A DNA stretch of 10,771 nt, from assembly GCA_029865445.1 (NCBI GenBank), contig JAOUGY010000112.1:1-10771 (forward strand), written 5' to 3'. Source of the DNA: Acidimicrobiia bacterium (lineage in GTDB: Bacteria; Actinomycetota; Acidimicrobiia; Spongiisociales; ZC4RG35). The notes under the pieces were generated by a model. That model was not told the origin of the DNA, did not search any database, and saw nothing but the letters and a program-made list of their open reading frames with translations. Position 1 is the first letter of the stretch; each line of letters begins with the position of its first letter. Below are positions 1-8,009 of this stretch, piece by piece. A program made the translations under genes and the position numbers.

Positions 1-885
1 GCCGTGGGAACCGATCGGGAACGAATCGATCCGCTCTGCCGAGGATCCCCAAGCCGACAGGGGGAGCCCGTTGGCAATGCCTTTGCCGATGGCGATGATG
101 TCGGGGTCGACGGAGTAGTGGTCGGAGCCGAACCACTCGGCGGTGCGCCCGAACCCTGTCTGGACCTCGTCGAAGACCAGCATGATGCCGTGCTCGTCGG
201 CGATCTGGCGGAGCGCCTCGAGGAACGGAGCCGGAGCCGGGTAATAGCCGCCTTCACCCTGGACCGGTTCCACCAGGAACGCGGCGATGTTGGGCGGCGC
301 GACCTCGTGCTTCAGCATGAGGCGCAGCTCCGACAGCGACCGATCAACCGCTTCGGCCTCGCTCACACCCCACCGGTAGGGATGGGGAAAAGGCGCGATG
401 AATACGCTGCCCAGGATCGGGTGGTACCCGTCCCGGTACTTGGCGTTGGAGGTCGTGTAGCTGACCGAACCCATCGTCCGCCCATGGAATGCCCCGCGGA
501 ATGCGACGACGCCCTGACGGCCGGTGGTCTTCTTGGCCAGCTTGATGGCGCCCTCCACCGCCTCGGCTCCCGAGTTGGCAAAGCCGAACTTCTCGATCGT
601 GGGCGGCGTGATCTTCTTCAGCCTCTCAGCCGCCTCGACCACGGTGTCATACCGGAAGATGCAGCCCGAGTGCATCACCCTGTCGAGTTGGGCGTGGGCG
701 GCGGCGACCACCGCAGGGTGGTTGTGGCCGAGGTTGGTGACGGCGGTGCCGCAGGCGAAGTCGGCCCACTTGTTGCCGTTGGCGTCGTGGATCCACAGCC
801 CTTCGGCTCGCTCGATGACGAGGTCCGTGTCGAAGGCGATCACGGGGGCGATGACGTCGGAATGCCGGGAGATCAGATCGGTCAT
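1..885 (-). CDS. Class III PLP aminotransferase (GABA/omega-amino acid type), C-terminus off the window
   Basis: The visible part is 295 codons from an ATG at 885 to the left edge with no stop. It is a fold-type I, PLP-dependent, class III aminotransferase that would move an amino group from an omega-amino acid (GABA-like) or acetylornithine-like donor to a 2-oxo acid in the cytosol. Visible family motifs are NSGAEAVE (104-111, PLP phosphate contact), FHGRT (133-137), EPVQGEGG (206-213), FDEVQTGFGRT (238-248, with Asp239 for the pyridine nitrogen) and IGKGIANGLPL (266-276), where Lys268 is the expected Schiff-base lysine. The start is supported by AAAGGA at 893-898, seven bases upstream of the ATG. 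The residue aligned with the GABA-selective Ile50 of E. coli GabT appears to be Thr47, so GABA itself is not certain as substrate. The gene lies 141 bases downstream of purM on the same strand and has its own likely promoter. The family assignment is firm; the substrate is not. Confidence 0.9.
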   Translation of the reverse strand, partial: MTDLISRHSDVIAPVIAFDTDLVIERAEGLWIHDANGNKWADFACGTAVTNLGHNHPAVVAAAHAQLDRVMHSGCIFRYDTVVEAAERLKKITPPTIEKFGFANSGAEAVEGAIKLAKKTTGRQGVVAFRGAFHGRTMGSVSYTTSNAKYRDGYHPILGSVFIAPFPHPYRWGVSEAEAVDRSLSELRLMLKHEVAPPNIAAFLVEPVQGEGGYYPAPAPFLEALRQIADEHGIMLVFDEVQTGFGRTAEWFGSDHYSVDPDIIAIGKGIANGLPLSAWGSSAERIDSFPIGSHG

Positions 886-906
886 GAACAGGTCCTTTCG
901 GTCGTG

Positions 907-935
907 GTGATACGCGGCCGGAACGACGCTGTCTA
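907..935 (-). promoter_or_regulatory. Probable sigma-70-type promoter of the aminotransferase
   Basis: Read on the minus strand, TAGACA (930-935, five of six matches to TTGACA) is followed by a 17-base spacer and TATCAC (907-912, four of six matches to TATAAT). Transcription would start near 900, just upstream of the AAAGGA ribosome binding site, giving a leader of about 15 bases. The site lies in the 141-base gap between purM and the aminotransferase, so the aminotransferase can be expressed independently of purFM. This is a consensus match only. Confidence 0.45.
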
Positions 936-985
936 CGGGGCGGCGAAGAGGTGTCTTCTCGCGATGCGCGGGGTCCGAATCGTCA

Positions 986-1007
986 CCCGGCACAGCGTAA
1001 CGCCGGG
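986..1007 (-). terminator. GC-rich hairpin downstream of purM, weak terminator candidate
   Basis: CCCGGC (986-991) and GCCGGG (1002-1007) form a 6-bp stem with a 10-base loop, about 20 bases past the purM stop. No T-run follows on the minus strand, so it is not a canonical intrinsic terminator. It could slow or protect the purFM mRNA end, or mean nothing. Confidence 0.22.
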
Positions 1008-1026
1008 CAGGACCGCGTTCCACAGG

Positions 1027-2040
1027 TCATCGCATGACGACGCGCCGCTCACCCTCCTCGATCTCGCCGATTTCGAAGGCCTGGTAACCCATCGTCTCCG
1101 CCGTCCCGACGACATCGGTGGGAGCCGGGGTCACCACGCAGAATCCGACACCCAGGTTGAACGTCTCCTCCATGGCTTCGCGGCTGAGCCCGCCCCGTCG
1201 TGCCAGTTCCTCGAAGATCGGCGGCCACGTCCAGGCTCGCCGCCGCACCGACGCCGTGCAGCCGATTGGGAGCGGACGAACGAGATTGCCCGGGATGCCG
1301 CCACCGGTGATGTGCGCCATGCCCGAGGCGAGGCCGGCCTCGGCGATTGCGAGGGCGAGGGGCGAGTACAGGACCGATGGTTCGGTGAGCACCTCCGCCA
1401 GCGGGACACCATCCAAGGTGTCCGACTCGAGGTCGGCCCCGGCGAACACCCTCCGCACCAGCGAGAACCCGTTCGACCTCAGATTCGGAGACGCGATCCC
1501 GACGATCGAGTGACCGGCCTCGATGTGGTCGCCTGTGATCTCGGTCCCCCGTTCACACACTCCGACGGCGGCTCCGGCCAGGTCGACGGCGTCGACGTCC
1601 ATCACACCCGGGTGTTCGGCCGTCTCGCCACCAACGAGCGCCGCACCGGCATCGGCGCAGGCACGGGCGATCGAGCCGACGATCGTCGCATCTCGCTCGG
1701 GGTGGAGTTTGCCGACGGCGAGGTAGTCGACGAAGGAGATGGGTCTTGCCCCGACCACGGCCAGATCGTCGACGCACATGGCAACCAGGTCGTAACCGAC
1801 CCCCTCCCACCTTCCGGTCGCTCTCGCCAGCTCCAGCTTGGTGCCGACCCCGTCGGTGGACATCATGAGAATCGGCCGCCGGTAGCCCTCCGGGAGCTCC
1901 ACACCGGCGGCGAACCCGCCGAAACCACCCACCACATTCGGCCCCCACGTGGCGGTCACCAGGGGTGCGATGGAAGCCACATGACGCTCGGCGCCTTCGA
2001 GGTCGACTCCCGCGTCGGCGTACGTCGGACCGTCCGCCAT
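1027..2040 (-). CDS. purM: Phosphoribosylformylglycinamidine cyclo-ligase (AIR synthetase)
   Basis: PurM closes FGAM to aminoimidazole ribonucleotide with ATP, the fifth step of de novo purine synthesis, as a cytosolic homodimer of the PurM/SelD/ThiL/HypE fold. The 337 residues are near the usual family length. Recognisable motifs are STDGVGTK (61-68, ATP/metal region), MCVDDL (88-93), GGETAEHPG (137-145), LRSNGFSLVR (187-196), HITGGG (243-248) and FNLGVGFCV (294-302). The frame stays open for 79 codons upstream, but the chosen ATG at 2038-2040 is where the PurM-like sequence begins. It also shares its A with the purF TGA stop in a TGATG junction. No Shine-Dalgarno sequence is visible in the last bases of purF, so translation probably depends on coupling to purF termination. 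Nothing looks broken. The pairing with purF confirms the assignment. Confidence 0.97.
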   Translation of the reverse strand: MADGPTYADAGVDLEGAERHVASIAPLVTATWGPNVVGGFGGFAAGVELPEGYRRPILMMSTDGVGTKLELARATGRWEGVGYDLVAMCVDDLAVVGARPISFVDYLAVGKLHPERDATIVGSIARACADAGAALVGGETAEHPGVMDVDAVDLAGAAVGVCERGTEITGDHIEAGHSIVGIASPNLRSNGFSLVRRVFAGADLESDTLDGVPLAEVLTEPSVLYSPLALAIAEAGLASGMAHITGGGIPGNLVRPLPIGCTASVRRRAWTWPPIFEELARRGGLSREAMEETFNLGVGFCVVTPAPTDVVGTAETMGYQAFEIGEIEEGERRVVMR

Positions 2041-3443
2041 CAGGTGGGCTCGAGGACGAACTTGCCGCCGGCGTGGGTCACATCGGTGGGGTAGTCGCCG
2101 CTGAGGCAGGCGGTGCAGAAACCACCCTGTTCGACTCCGGTCGCCGCCACCAGGCTGGGCAACGAGAGGTAACCAAGCGAATCCACTTCGAGGTACTCGG
2201 TGATCTCGTCGACCGTCATGCGGGCGGCGAGGAGAGCCGTCTGGTCGGAGGTGTCCATGCCGTAGAAGCAGGGCCACCGGTATGGGGGCGAGCTGATTCT
2301 GAGGTGGACTTCGGTGGCTCCGGCATCCCTGACCATGCGCACGAGCTGGCGTGTGGTCGATCCCCGGACGATCGAATCGTCCACGAGCACCACCCGATTG
2401 CCCTCGAATGTCGACGGGATCGGGTTGAGCTTCAAACGGATTCCCCGGTCACGGAGCATCTGGGTCGGTTCGATGAAGGTACGACCGACGTATCGGTTCT
2501 TCACCAGTCCATCGGCGTACGGGATGTGAGAACGCTCGCTGAAGCCCTGCGCCGCAGGGATACCGGACTCCGGTACGGGGACGACCACGTCGGCGTCCGC
2601 CGGGTGCTCGCCGGCGAGGGCCCGACCCATCTCCTGGCGGGCCGAGAACACGGTCTGCCCGAACAACCGGCTGTCGGGTCGTGCGAAGTACACGAACTCG
2701 AATACGCACAACTTGGAGGCAACCGTCGGAAACGGGTGGAAGCTTCTCACCCCACCGGCGTCGATGATCACCATCTCACCGGGCTCGATGTCACGGACGA
2801 AGGTGGCTCCCACCAGATCGAAGGCGGACGTCTCCGAACTGAGGACCCATCCTCCGGCGATCCTCCCCAGCGACAGCGGTCGGAACCCGTGAGGATCGCG
2901 CACTCCCACCAGACGGCCCTGATCCATCACGACGAGCGAGAAGGCGCCTTCGAATCGGGGCAGGACCTTGTGAAGTGCCAGTTCGAGCCCCCGCCCGTCC
3001 GACCTGGCGTCGTCGACCTCGGCGGCGATGAGTTCCAGCATGAGCGCCGAGTCCGATGTGACGCCGGCGGTTCCCGTCGCCAACCGGCTCGTGTTGGTGA
3101 GGTTGCCGTTGTGGCCGAGGGCGATCGAGGTGTTGCCGATCTGGTGGTGAACCGGCTGGGAGTTCTCCCAGCTGTTGGAACCGGTGGTCGAATAGCGGAC
3201 GTGCCCGATCCCGATATGGCCTTCGAGGCTTGCGAGGTCGACCTCCGAGAACACCTGGGCGACCAGCCCGGTCTCTTTGAACACGGTGACGGTCTGACCG
3301 TCGGATGTGGCGATCCCGGCGGACTCCTGTCCGCGATGCTGGAGGGCGAACAGGCCGAAATAGATGGTCGTGGAGACCTGTGATCCGGGTGCGTAGATCC
3401 CGAAGACCCCGCATGCCTCCCCGACCCGGTCGTCGTGCCTCAC
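2040..3443 (-). CDS. purF: Amidophosphoribosyltransferase, iron-sulfur type
   Basis: PurF commits PRPP to purine synthesis: an N-terminal Ntn glutaminase domain releases ammonia, which a C-terminal phosphoribosyltransferase domain adds to PRPP. The 467-residue product begins with a ten-residue propeptide before Cys11 (EACGVFG), the expected N-terminal nucleophile after self-processing. Glutaminase motifs are QHRGQESAG (35-43), HVRYSTTG (81-88) and HNGNLTN (111-117). The PRPP loop is VVLVDDSIVRGST (351-363). Cys246, Cys392, Cys443 and Cys446 match the four [4Fe-4S] ligands of the Bacillus subtilis-type enzyme, unlike the cluster-free E. coli type; the cluster gives oxygen-sensitive stability. 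The start is a GTG (3441-3443). No ribosome binding site precedes it, but a TANNNT box lies seven bases upstream, pointing to a leaderless mRNA. It is first in a purF-purM pair. No regulator site or riboswitch was seen. Confidence 0.97.
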   Translation of the reverse strand: MRHDDRVGEACGVFGIYAPGSQVSTTIYFGLFALQHRGQESAGIATSDGQTVTVFKETGLVAQVFSEVDLASLEGHIGIGHVRYSTTGSNSWENSQPVHHQIGNTSIALGHNGNLTNTSRLATGTAGVTSDSALMLELIAAEVDDARSDGRGLELALHKVLPRFEGAFSLVVMDQGRLVGVRDPHGFRPLSLGRIAGGWVLSSETSAFDLVGATFVRDIEPGEMVIIDAGGVRSFHPFPTVASKLCVFEFVYFARPDSRLFGQTVFSARQEMGRALAGEHPADADVVVPVPESGIPAAQGFSERSHIPYADGLVKNRYVGRTFIEPTQMLRDRGIRLKLNPIPSTFEGNRVVLVDDSIVRGSTTRQLVRMVRDAGATEVHLRISSPPYRWPCFYGMDTSDQTALLAARMTVDEITEYLEVDSLGYLSLPSLVAATGVEQGGFCTACLSGDYPTDVTHAGGKFVLEPT

Positions 3444-3450
3444 TGGCGGG

Positions 3451-3456
3451 AGGATA
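3451..3456 (-). promoter_or_regulatory. Probable -10 box of a leaderless purF transcript
   Basis: On the minus strand TATCCT ends seven bases before the purF GTG, which fits transcription starting at the G of the start codon. The intervening bases are pyrimidine-rich and contain no Shine-Dalgarno sequence. No clear TTGACA-like -35 element is visible at 17-18 bases further upstream, as is common for TANNNT-driven leaderless genes in Actinomycetota. Confidence 0.55.
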
Positions 3457-3778
3457 GTGGTCCGCGCTTCGGTCCTGGCGAGCCTTCGATCGCTTCGACC
3501 GTGGCGTCACTGCCGGTCCTGCGAGCCGTCGGAAGTTTCGAAGGAATACGGCACTGTTGCCGCGACTTCGCGCCGGGCCTCGCGTGCGGAACCCCGGGTC
3601 GGAATACCACCGCCGTCGCGCCCCCGGCCTTCGGTTACTGCCTGCCCGACGCACACGCAGGCGCGGCCATCGGCCCCTGGCCACAACCTGGCTCGTCCGA
3701 CCATCCGTCGGGCGCGGTCACGTGCCCGGATGAGCACTACGTTTGCCGCTGGTCGGCGACTCGGCGCTCAGGTCGGGC

Positions 3779-3784
3779 TAGGTT
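3779..3784 (+). promoter_or_regulatory. Probable -10 box of a leaderless ABC ATPase transcript
   Basis: TAGGTT ends seven bases before the ATG at 3792, the same spacing as the purF box. There is no Shine-Dalgarno sequence between them. A weak -35 candidate, GCGACT (3756-3761), sits 17 bases upstream with three of six consensus matches. The geometry suggests the transcript begins at the start codon. Confidence 0.5.
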
Positions 3785-3791
3785 CCTCACG

Positions 3792-4562
3792 ATGATCGGT
3801 CAGCTCGCAGTTTCCTGGGACAACATCGGGAAACGATTCGGACAAACCGTCGCCGTCGATGGTGTCTCACTCGACATCGATGCCGGGTCGTTTTTTGGGA
3901 TCGTCGGTCCCAACGGCGCCGGCAAGACGACCCTGCTCCGGATGACCACCGGGCTCCTCCGCCCCGACACCGGATCGGTGACGGTTGCGGGAATCGACGT
4001 CTGGTCCGACCCGGTGGAGGCCAAGCGACGGTTTGGTGTCGTACCCGATGATCCTCGACTGTTCGACCGGCTCACCGGAAGGGAGTTGCTCAGCTTTCTC
4101 GGCGAACTGCGCAACCTCGACCCCGAGACGACTCGCGAACGGGGTGGCGCCCTCCTGCGGCTCCTCGACCTGAACGACGCCGCCGACTCGATCGTCGCCG
4201 ACTACTCCCTCGGCATGACCAAGAAGATCGCCATCGCCGCCGCCCTCCTCCACGACCCGAAGGTGGTGTTCCTCGACGAACCCTTCGCCGGAGTCGATCC
4301 CGTGGCCCGCCAGGTCCTCGAACAGATCCTCCGGCGCCACACCGAACGGGGAGGAACCGTGGTGTTCTCCGACCACGCCATGGACGTGGTGGAGCGCCTG
4401 TGCGACAACCTCATGCTGATCGATCACGGCACGGTGCGGGCCGCCGGGAACACTGCTGAGATCACCGGCGGGCGGCGGCTTCAGGATGTGTTCGTCGAGC
4501 TGGTCGGCGCCCACGTGACCGACGAAGGGGATCTTCGGTGGCTTGGATCTTCATCCGACTGA
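3792..4562 (+). CDS. ABC transporter ATP-binding protein (ABC-2 exporter type)
   Basis: This 256-residue cytosolic ATPase would power the membrane protein encoded immediately downstream. Motifs in order are Walker A GPNGAGKTT (39-47), a VVPDD stretch (83-87) where the Q-loop glutamine is replaced as in many ABC-2 ATPases, signature YSLGMTKKIAIA (138-149, in place of LSGGQ), Walker B VVFLDEPF (158-165), D-loop AGVDP (166-170) and the switch His195 in FSDH. All catalytic residues needed for hydrolysis are present. The frame is open for 119 codons upstream, but ABC homology starts only at about residue 5 after this ATG, and the TAGGTT box fixes the start. Its last 25 bases overlap the permease gene, so the two proteins are very likely made together. 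The substrate cannot be read from the sequence; the ATPase resembles drug, bacteriocin or lipid exporter types. Confidence 0.93.
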   Translation: MIGQLAVSWDNIGKRFGQTVAVDGVSLDIDAGSFFGIVGPNGAGKTTLLRMTTGLLRPDTGSVTVAGIDVWSDPVEAKRRFGVVPDDPRLFDRLTGRELLSFLGELRNLDPETTRERGGALLRLLDLNDAADSIVADYSLGMTKKIAIAAALLHDPKVVFLDEPFAGVDPVARQVLEQILRRHTERGGTVVFSDHAMDVVERLCDNLMLIDHGTVRAAGNTAEITGGRRLQDVFVELVGAHVTDEGDLRWLGSSSD

Positions 4563-6112
4563 AGCTTCGAACGCTCAAGAACCGGATGGGGACCGCCTCC
4601 GTTCTATCGCTTCTGGGATTCGTGCTCGTCTGGATGGGAGCGATCTCGGCCGGCCTTCTCGCCGCTGTCCTCATCGGCGCGGGTGGCCGCCTCTCGGGTG
4701 AGGCTCGTTCGTTGATCCTCCCCATCGTCTTTCTCGGGACCGCCATCGTGTGGGTGATCGGTCCGATCATCGCCGCCTCCATCGACGACTCACTCGACCC
4801 GCGGCGGTTCGAGACCCTCCCGGTGAGCAGGCGGCAGCTCGGTGTCGGCTTGGCGGCGGCAGGGCTCATCTCCCCGGGTGGCTTGGGCACCTCGATCGGG
4901 ATCATCGGCGGGTCGATGGCGGGTTTTACGACGGCGGCCTCGTTCGTTCCCGCCCTGGTTTCGAGCGTGACGCAGGTCGTGCTGGTGATGGTGACGGCCC
5001 GGGCAGTTGTGGTCTGGTTGTCGGATCTGCTCCGCTCGCGACGGACGCGGGAGATCGTGGGTGTGGTCACGGCGCTCACTGCCGCCATTCCCGGGACGGT
5101 CGCCGCCCTCATCAACACCGGCGGTATTCGCGTGGACGTCTCTCCCGCCCGTGCCCTCGAGTGGATCGCGGCGACCCCTCCGGGCGCGCTCGGTCGATCG
5201 ATCTCTGCATTCGCCGATGGTGAGTGGATACTCGGACTCGGAGGTCTCGGGTACGGTTTCGCTGCCACGGCCGTGATGCTGTGGATCTACGGACGCGGGT
5301 TGAACCGGCTCCAGGTGGTGCCGGACGCACCGACGAGGACTAGGACCGTACGCAATGGAGGAGCGTTCCGTCCGAAGTGGGTTCCCCTCCCGTCCGGACC
5401 TGTGGGGGCGATCGCCGCCAAGGAACTCCGGTACCTGCAACGAGACAACCGTCTGCGGGGCCAACTCGTGGGTTCGCTCGTGGGTTTGGTCGTCATCACC
5501 ACGCTCGGTCTGAGCGTGCTCCGGACCGATTACGGGGCGTTCCTGGCAGTCCCGACGGCCTTCTTCCTGGTCCTGGCCATCCTCGTCAACCAGTTCGGCC
5601 ACGATGGTGGGGCGTTCTGGACCTATGTCACGGCGGCGCCGTCCATGACCGAGGTTCTCAAAGGCAAGAACCTGGCGGCGGCGGTTTTCGGCGTGCCGAT
5701 CGCAACGGTCGCCGGCGTTGCAGGAGCCATCATCTCCGGCACCCCGAAATACTTGCCGGCGAGTCTGCTCGCCGCCGGTGGAGTCATGACGATCTGGGCG
5801 GCCATCGGAAACGTCACGTCGCTCATGGGACCGGTGAAGATCCCCGAGGGAAGCCCATTCGGGAATCGGGGGATGTCGGGTCAGGCGTTCGTGGCCTCCC
5901 TCGTGGGAATCGTGGGAGCCGGAGCACTGGCGGCCCCGGCCGTGGCGGCGATGGCCGCAGCTGTCTGGTTCGGGGGTCCGGTGTGGGGGGTTCTCGCGGG
6001 TCTGGGGGTCGCCGGCTATTCGCTCATCTTGTACAGGCTCTCGTTCCGGTACGTCGGGCCGTTCTCCGAGCGCAGGGCGCTGTCCGTCATGGAGGTCATC
6101 GACGCCGACTGA
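4538..6112 (+). CDS. Large ABC-2-like permease with two fused halves
   Basis: This is a 524-residue integral membrane protein with roughly twelve hydrophobic segments (about 20-46, 58-80, 103-130, 138-162, 173-193, 230-250, 312-328, 335-352, 380-400, 405-425, 448-478, 480-502). It starts at a GTG inside the end of the ATPase gene, with AAGGGG (4525-4530) seven bases upstream as ribosome binding site. The protein looks internally duplicated: an amphipathic LR-x-L segment at about 10-30 recurs at 297-320. A loop with F-E-T-L-P followed by a conserved Leu and LAAA (91-108) recurs as F-W-T-Y with the same LAAA at 360-382. Two fused ABC-2 halves would let one permease chain pair with two ATPase subunits. 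The substrate is unknown. Assignment as the permease partner rests on the overlap and topology; the family name is less certain. Confidence 0.85.
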   Translation: MAWIFIRLKLRTLKNRMGTASVLSLLGFVLVWMGAISAGLLAAVLIGAGGRLSGEARSLILPIVFLGTAIVWVIGPIIAASIDDSLDPRRFETLPVSRRQLGVGLAAAGLISPGGLGTSIGIIGGSMAGFTTAASFVPALVSSVTQVVLVMVTARAVVVWLSDLLRSRRTREIVGVVTALTAAIPGTVAALINTGGIRVDVSPARALEWIAATPPGALGRSISAFADGEWILGLGGLGYGFAATAVMLWIYGRGLNRLQVVPDAPTRTRTVRNGGAFRPKWVPLPSGPVGAIAAKELRYLQRDNRLRGQLVGSLVGLVVITTLGLSVLRTDYGAFLAVPTAFFLVLAILVNQFGHDGGAFWTYVTAAPSMTEVLKGKNLAAAVFGVPIATVAGVAGAIISGTPKYLPASLLAAGGVMTIWAAIGNVTSLMGPVKIPEGSPFGNRGMSGQAFVASLVGIVGAGALAAPAVAAMAAAVWFGGPVWGVLAGLGVAGYSLILYRLSFRYVGPFSERRALSVMEVIDAD

Positions 6113-6128
6113 GGCGAGAGCTCACGCC
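6113..6128. other. Convergent gene junction with a short imperfect palindrome
   Basis: The two opposing permease genes stop nine bases apart (6112 and 6122). The junction contains GGCG-A-GAGCTC-A-CGCC, a palindrome with one mismatched pair that could form only a very short hairpin in either RNA. No T-run follows on either strand. It could be a weak bidirectional terminator; otherwise each transcript reads into the other as antisense. Confidence 0.3.
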
Positions 6129-7075
6129 CGGACCTCTTGACGCATGAAGGCGATGAAGGCCCAGGCGAACAACACACCGGTCATGGCGATCATCGCCACG
6201 ACCTGTGGCCACACGACCAGCATGCTCTGCGACACCGACAGCGCCGAAACGACCGCCCGGTCCACCTGGTCGAACGTGATGAGCCCGACGGCACGCTGTG
6301 TGGGGTCGAGGAGCACGGTAGACACCTCCTGAAAGAGCGTGACCGGTGAGAGGCGTGCCACCGTGAGCTGTGCCCGTGCCACAGCCAGCTGATCGTTCCC
6401 ACCGATGATCGATCCGATGGCTTGGAAGATGAGGCCGCCGAACAGGGTGAGGACGAGCCACACGCTCACGAGAGACAGGGCCGAAGTGGACGCCCGCCGA
6501 ACGAGGACGGACGCCACCATGGCGAGCGCCAACCAGAACCCCACGTAGACGATCGTGAGCACAAGCCATGACGTCAGCCGGATCACTTCGGCTGCGGTCG
6601 GTGAGACTCCCAGCCTGAAGATCCCGATGCCGGACACGAAGATCGTGAGTGCAGTCAGCATCACCGAAATGACTGCGAGACCGGCAACGAACTTGCCCAG
6701 GATGACCTCGTCGCGATGAATCGGATGCGACAGGAGGCGGGGAAGAGTTCCCTGCGACCGCTCGCCGGAAATCGCGTCGAAACCGAACATGATGCCGAGG
6801 AGTGGCGCCAGGAATCCGACGAACGTGACGAACGGAAACGGCACCGGGTCGGCGGCCACCGTGAAGAGCTTCAAGAACAACCCGGGGATGCCAATTGCCT
6901 GCGGTGCCACGTCTCTGATGCCGGACGAGGCGGCATATACAGCGGCGGCTGCGGCCACACCCAGCACGCCGATGAGTACGGCGAAACGTGCGGACAGGAG
7001 GTGGTCTGCCAGTTCTTTGCGGGCGACGACCCGCCAGCCGCCACCTCGGATTGTCGTGTCAGACTCGGGCGTCAT
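6122..7075 (-). CDS. ABC-2 type permease (NosY/GldF-like), last gene of the NEW3 operon
   Basis: This 317-residue inner-membrane permease has a cytosolic N-terminal stretch ending in ARKEL (18-22), typical of the ABC-2 family, and six hydrophobic segments (about 31-49, 79-97, 129-152, 166-191, 197-225, 285-310). Between helices 2 and 3 is the diagnostic cytosolic coupling region, GFD-x-ISGERSQGT (98-110) through SHPIHRDEVILGK (116-128), where the ATPase docks. The 50-78 and 226-284 stretches are probably external loops. It overlaps the preceding ATPase gene by 17 bases. GAGAGG (7082-7087) six bases before the ATG is a good ribosome binding site. The family is known for exporting varied substrates or anchoring surface-active complexes; the cargo here is unknown. 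The partners are the ATPase (7059-8009) and the NEW3 protein (8009-9154). Confidence 0.93.
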   Translation of the reverse strand: MTPESDTTIRGGGWRVVARKELADHLLSARFAVLIGVLGVAAAAAVYAASSGIRDVAPQAIGIPGLFLKLFTVAADPVPFPFVTFVGFLAPLLGIMFGFDAISGERSQGTLPRLLSHPIHRDEVILGKFVAGLAVISVMLTALTIFVSGIGIFRLGVSPTAAEVIRLTSWLVLTIVYVGFWLALAMVASVLVRRASTSALSLVSVWLVLTLFGGLIFQAIGSIIGGNDQLAVARAQLTVARLSPVTLFQEVSTVLLDPTQRAVGLITFDQVDRAVVSALSVSQSMLVVWPQVVAMIAMTGVLFAWAFIAFMRQEVRA

Positions 7076-8009
7076 GGGATGCCTCTCGATCGAAGTAACG
7101 GCGGTAGACGTCGTCGAGGTCCTCGGCGGTCCGCCGGACTCCGGTCAAGCCGATGCCGGCACCCACGAGTGACGATACGAGTTCGGGAGTCCGACCCGGC
7201 GGCACCGATACGAGCCACGTTCCGCGGTGCTTTCCAGGAGTGACGCTCATCACGTCTGAGCTTCCTGCGAGCACCGTCTCCAGGTCGGCGTCCCCGCTGA
7301 CTCCGATCTCGACCATCTCAGGCCCGCTCGCTTCGTTGGCAAGAGCCTGTGGCGTACCCATCGCCGCGACACGTCCACGGACGAAGATCGCCACCCGGTC
7401 GCAGACGGTCTGTACCTGGTGCAACAGGTGGCTGGAGAGGAGCACCGCCACGCCGCGATCTGCCAGTGTGCGGATCAAGGCGAGGATCTCCTGAACGCCC
7501 TCGGGGTCGATGGCCGTGGTCGGTTCGTCGAGGATGAGCACCGTCGGGTCCTTCAGGAGGGCATCCGCGATACCGAGACGCTGTCGCATGCCCCGGGAGA
7601 ACTCGCCCACCGGCCGGTCCGAAGCGTCGGTCAGCCCGACCTCGGCGAGAACCCGCTCGATCGCCGGCTCGGCCTGGTCGGTGGGCAAACGATTGAGGCG
7701 GGCCGTGAAGCGAAGATTTTGCCGACCGCTCATGCCGTCGTAGAAGCCAACGGCATCCGGCAGGTATCCGACGCGACGCTTCACCGCCAGCGGGTCGCGG
7801 AATGGCTCCCGTCCCAGGACGGTCGCTGATCCTCCCGTCGGCTCGGCGAGGCCCAGGAGCATCAGGATGGTCGTTGTCTTGCCGGCTCCGTTGGGGCCCA
7901 ACAGCCCGAAGATCTCACCGGCCGCGACCTCCAGATTCAGTCGGTCCACTACGACCGCGTCGCCGTACCTCTTGGTGAGCATTCGTGTTTCGATCGCGTA
8001 GGCGGCCAT
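7059..8009 (-). CDS. ABC transporter ATP-binding protein of the NEW3 operon
   Basis: This 316-residue ATPase has a complete nucleotide-binding domain: Walker A GPNGAGKTT (38-46), GYLPD (81-85) at the Q-loop with Asp in place of Gln, signature FSRGMRQRLGIA (137-148), Walker B VLILDEPT (157-164), D-loop AIDP (166-169) and switch His194 in SSH. A C-terminal extension from about 230 to 310 is typical of ABC-2 exporter ATPases and ends in DLDDVYRRYF, a common tail motif. The ATG at 8007-8009 shares its A with the TGA stop of the NEW3 gene, and GGGAG lies six bases upstream, so I prefer it to the GTG one codon earlier (8010-8012). It overlaps the permease gene by 17 bases. The organisation implies a stoichiometric complex of exported protein, ATPase and permease. 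Confidence 0.94.
   Translation of the reverse strand: MAAYAIETRMLTKRYGDAVVVDRLNLEVAAGEIFGLLGPNGAGKTTTILMLLGLAEPTGGSATVLGREPFRDPLAVKRRVGYLPDAVGFYDGMSGRQNLRFTARLNRLPTDQAEPAIERVLAEVGLTDASDRPVGEFSRGMRQRLGIADALLKDPTVLILDEPTTAIDPEGVQEILALIRTLADRGVAVLLSSHLLHQVQTVCDRVAIFVRGRVAAMGTPQALANEASGPEMVEIGVSGDADLETVLAGSSDVMSVTPGKHRGTWLVSVPPGRTPELVSSLVGAGIGLTGVRRTAEDLDDVYRRYFDREASHDARV

Larger units (their letters stand above)
3444..3791. other. Divergent intergenic region between purF and an ABC ATPase gene; no gene seen
   Basis: This stretch separates the diverging purF and ABC ATPase genes. Each edge carries a -10-like box within seven bases of a start codon. Several reading frames cross it, but their products are rich in Arg, Ser and Pro, match no family I know, and have mixed third-codon bases unlike the strongly G/C-ending codons of the neighbours. 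I found no tRNA-like fold, riboswitch or convincing operator. Only short inverted repeats such as GGCCA/TGGCC (about 3665-3683) occur. For its function I can only say that it probably holds the two divergent promoters. Confidence 0.6.

Noticed and set aside
4..2094. A 696-codon open frame on the plus strand opposite the aminotransferase and purM
   Set aside because: It is antisense to two clearly conserved genes, its product is rich in Arg, Gly, Asp and His with no recognisable domain, and long antisense frames are common opposite G/C-ending codons.
1965..3383. A 472-codon plus-strand open frame opposite purF
   Set aside because: It is a mirror of purF codon bias. The product has no family motifs, while the minus strand has all PurF catalytic and cluster residues.
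3435..3791. A 119-residue N-terminal extension of the ABC ATPase
   Set aside because: The extension overlaps the purF start, has no domain character, and ABC ATPases of this type start within a few residues of the chosen ATG.
3457..3795. A 112-codon plus-strand frame whose stop overlaps the ABC ATPase ATG in an ATGA junction, like a coupled upstream gene
   Set aside because: The product is Arg/Ser/Pro-rich without a known domain, third codon positions are mixed, and the TAGGTT box immediately before the ATPase start implies transcription begins there.
3891..3896. A run of six T in the plus-strand ABC ATPase as a slippage or frameshift site
   Set aside because: It simply encodes Phe-Phe before the Walker A strand, the frame is intact on both sides, and no alternative product is evident.
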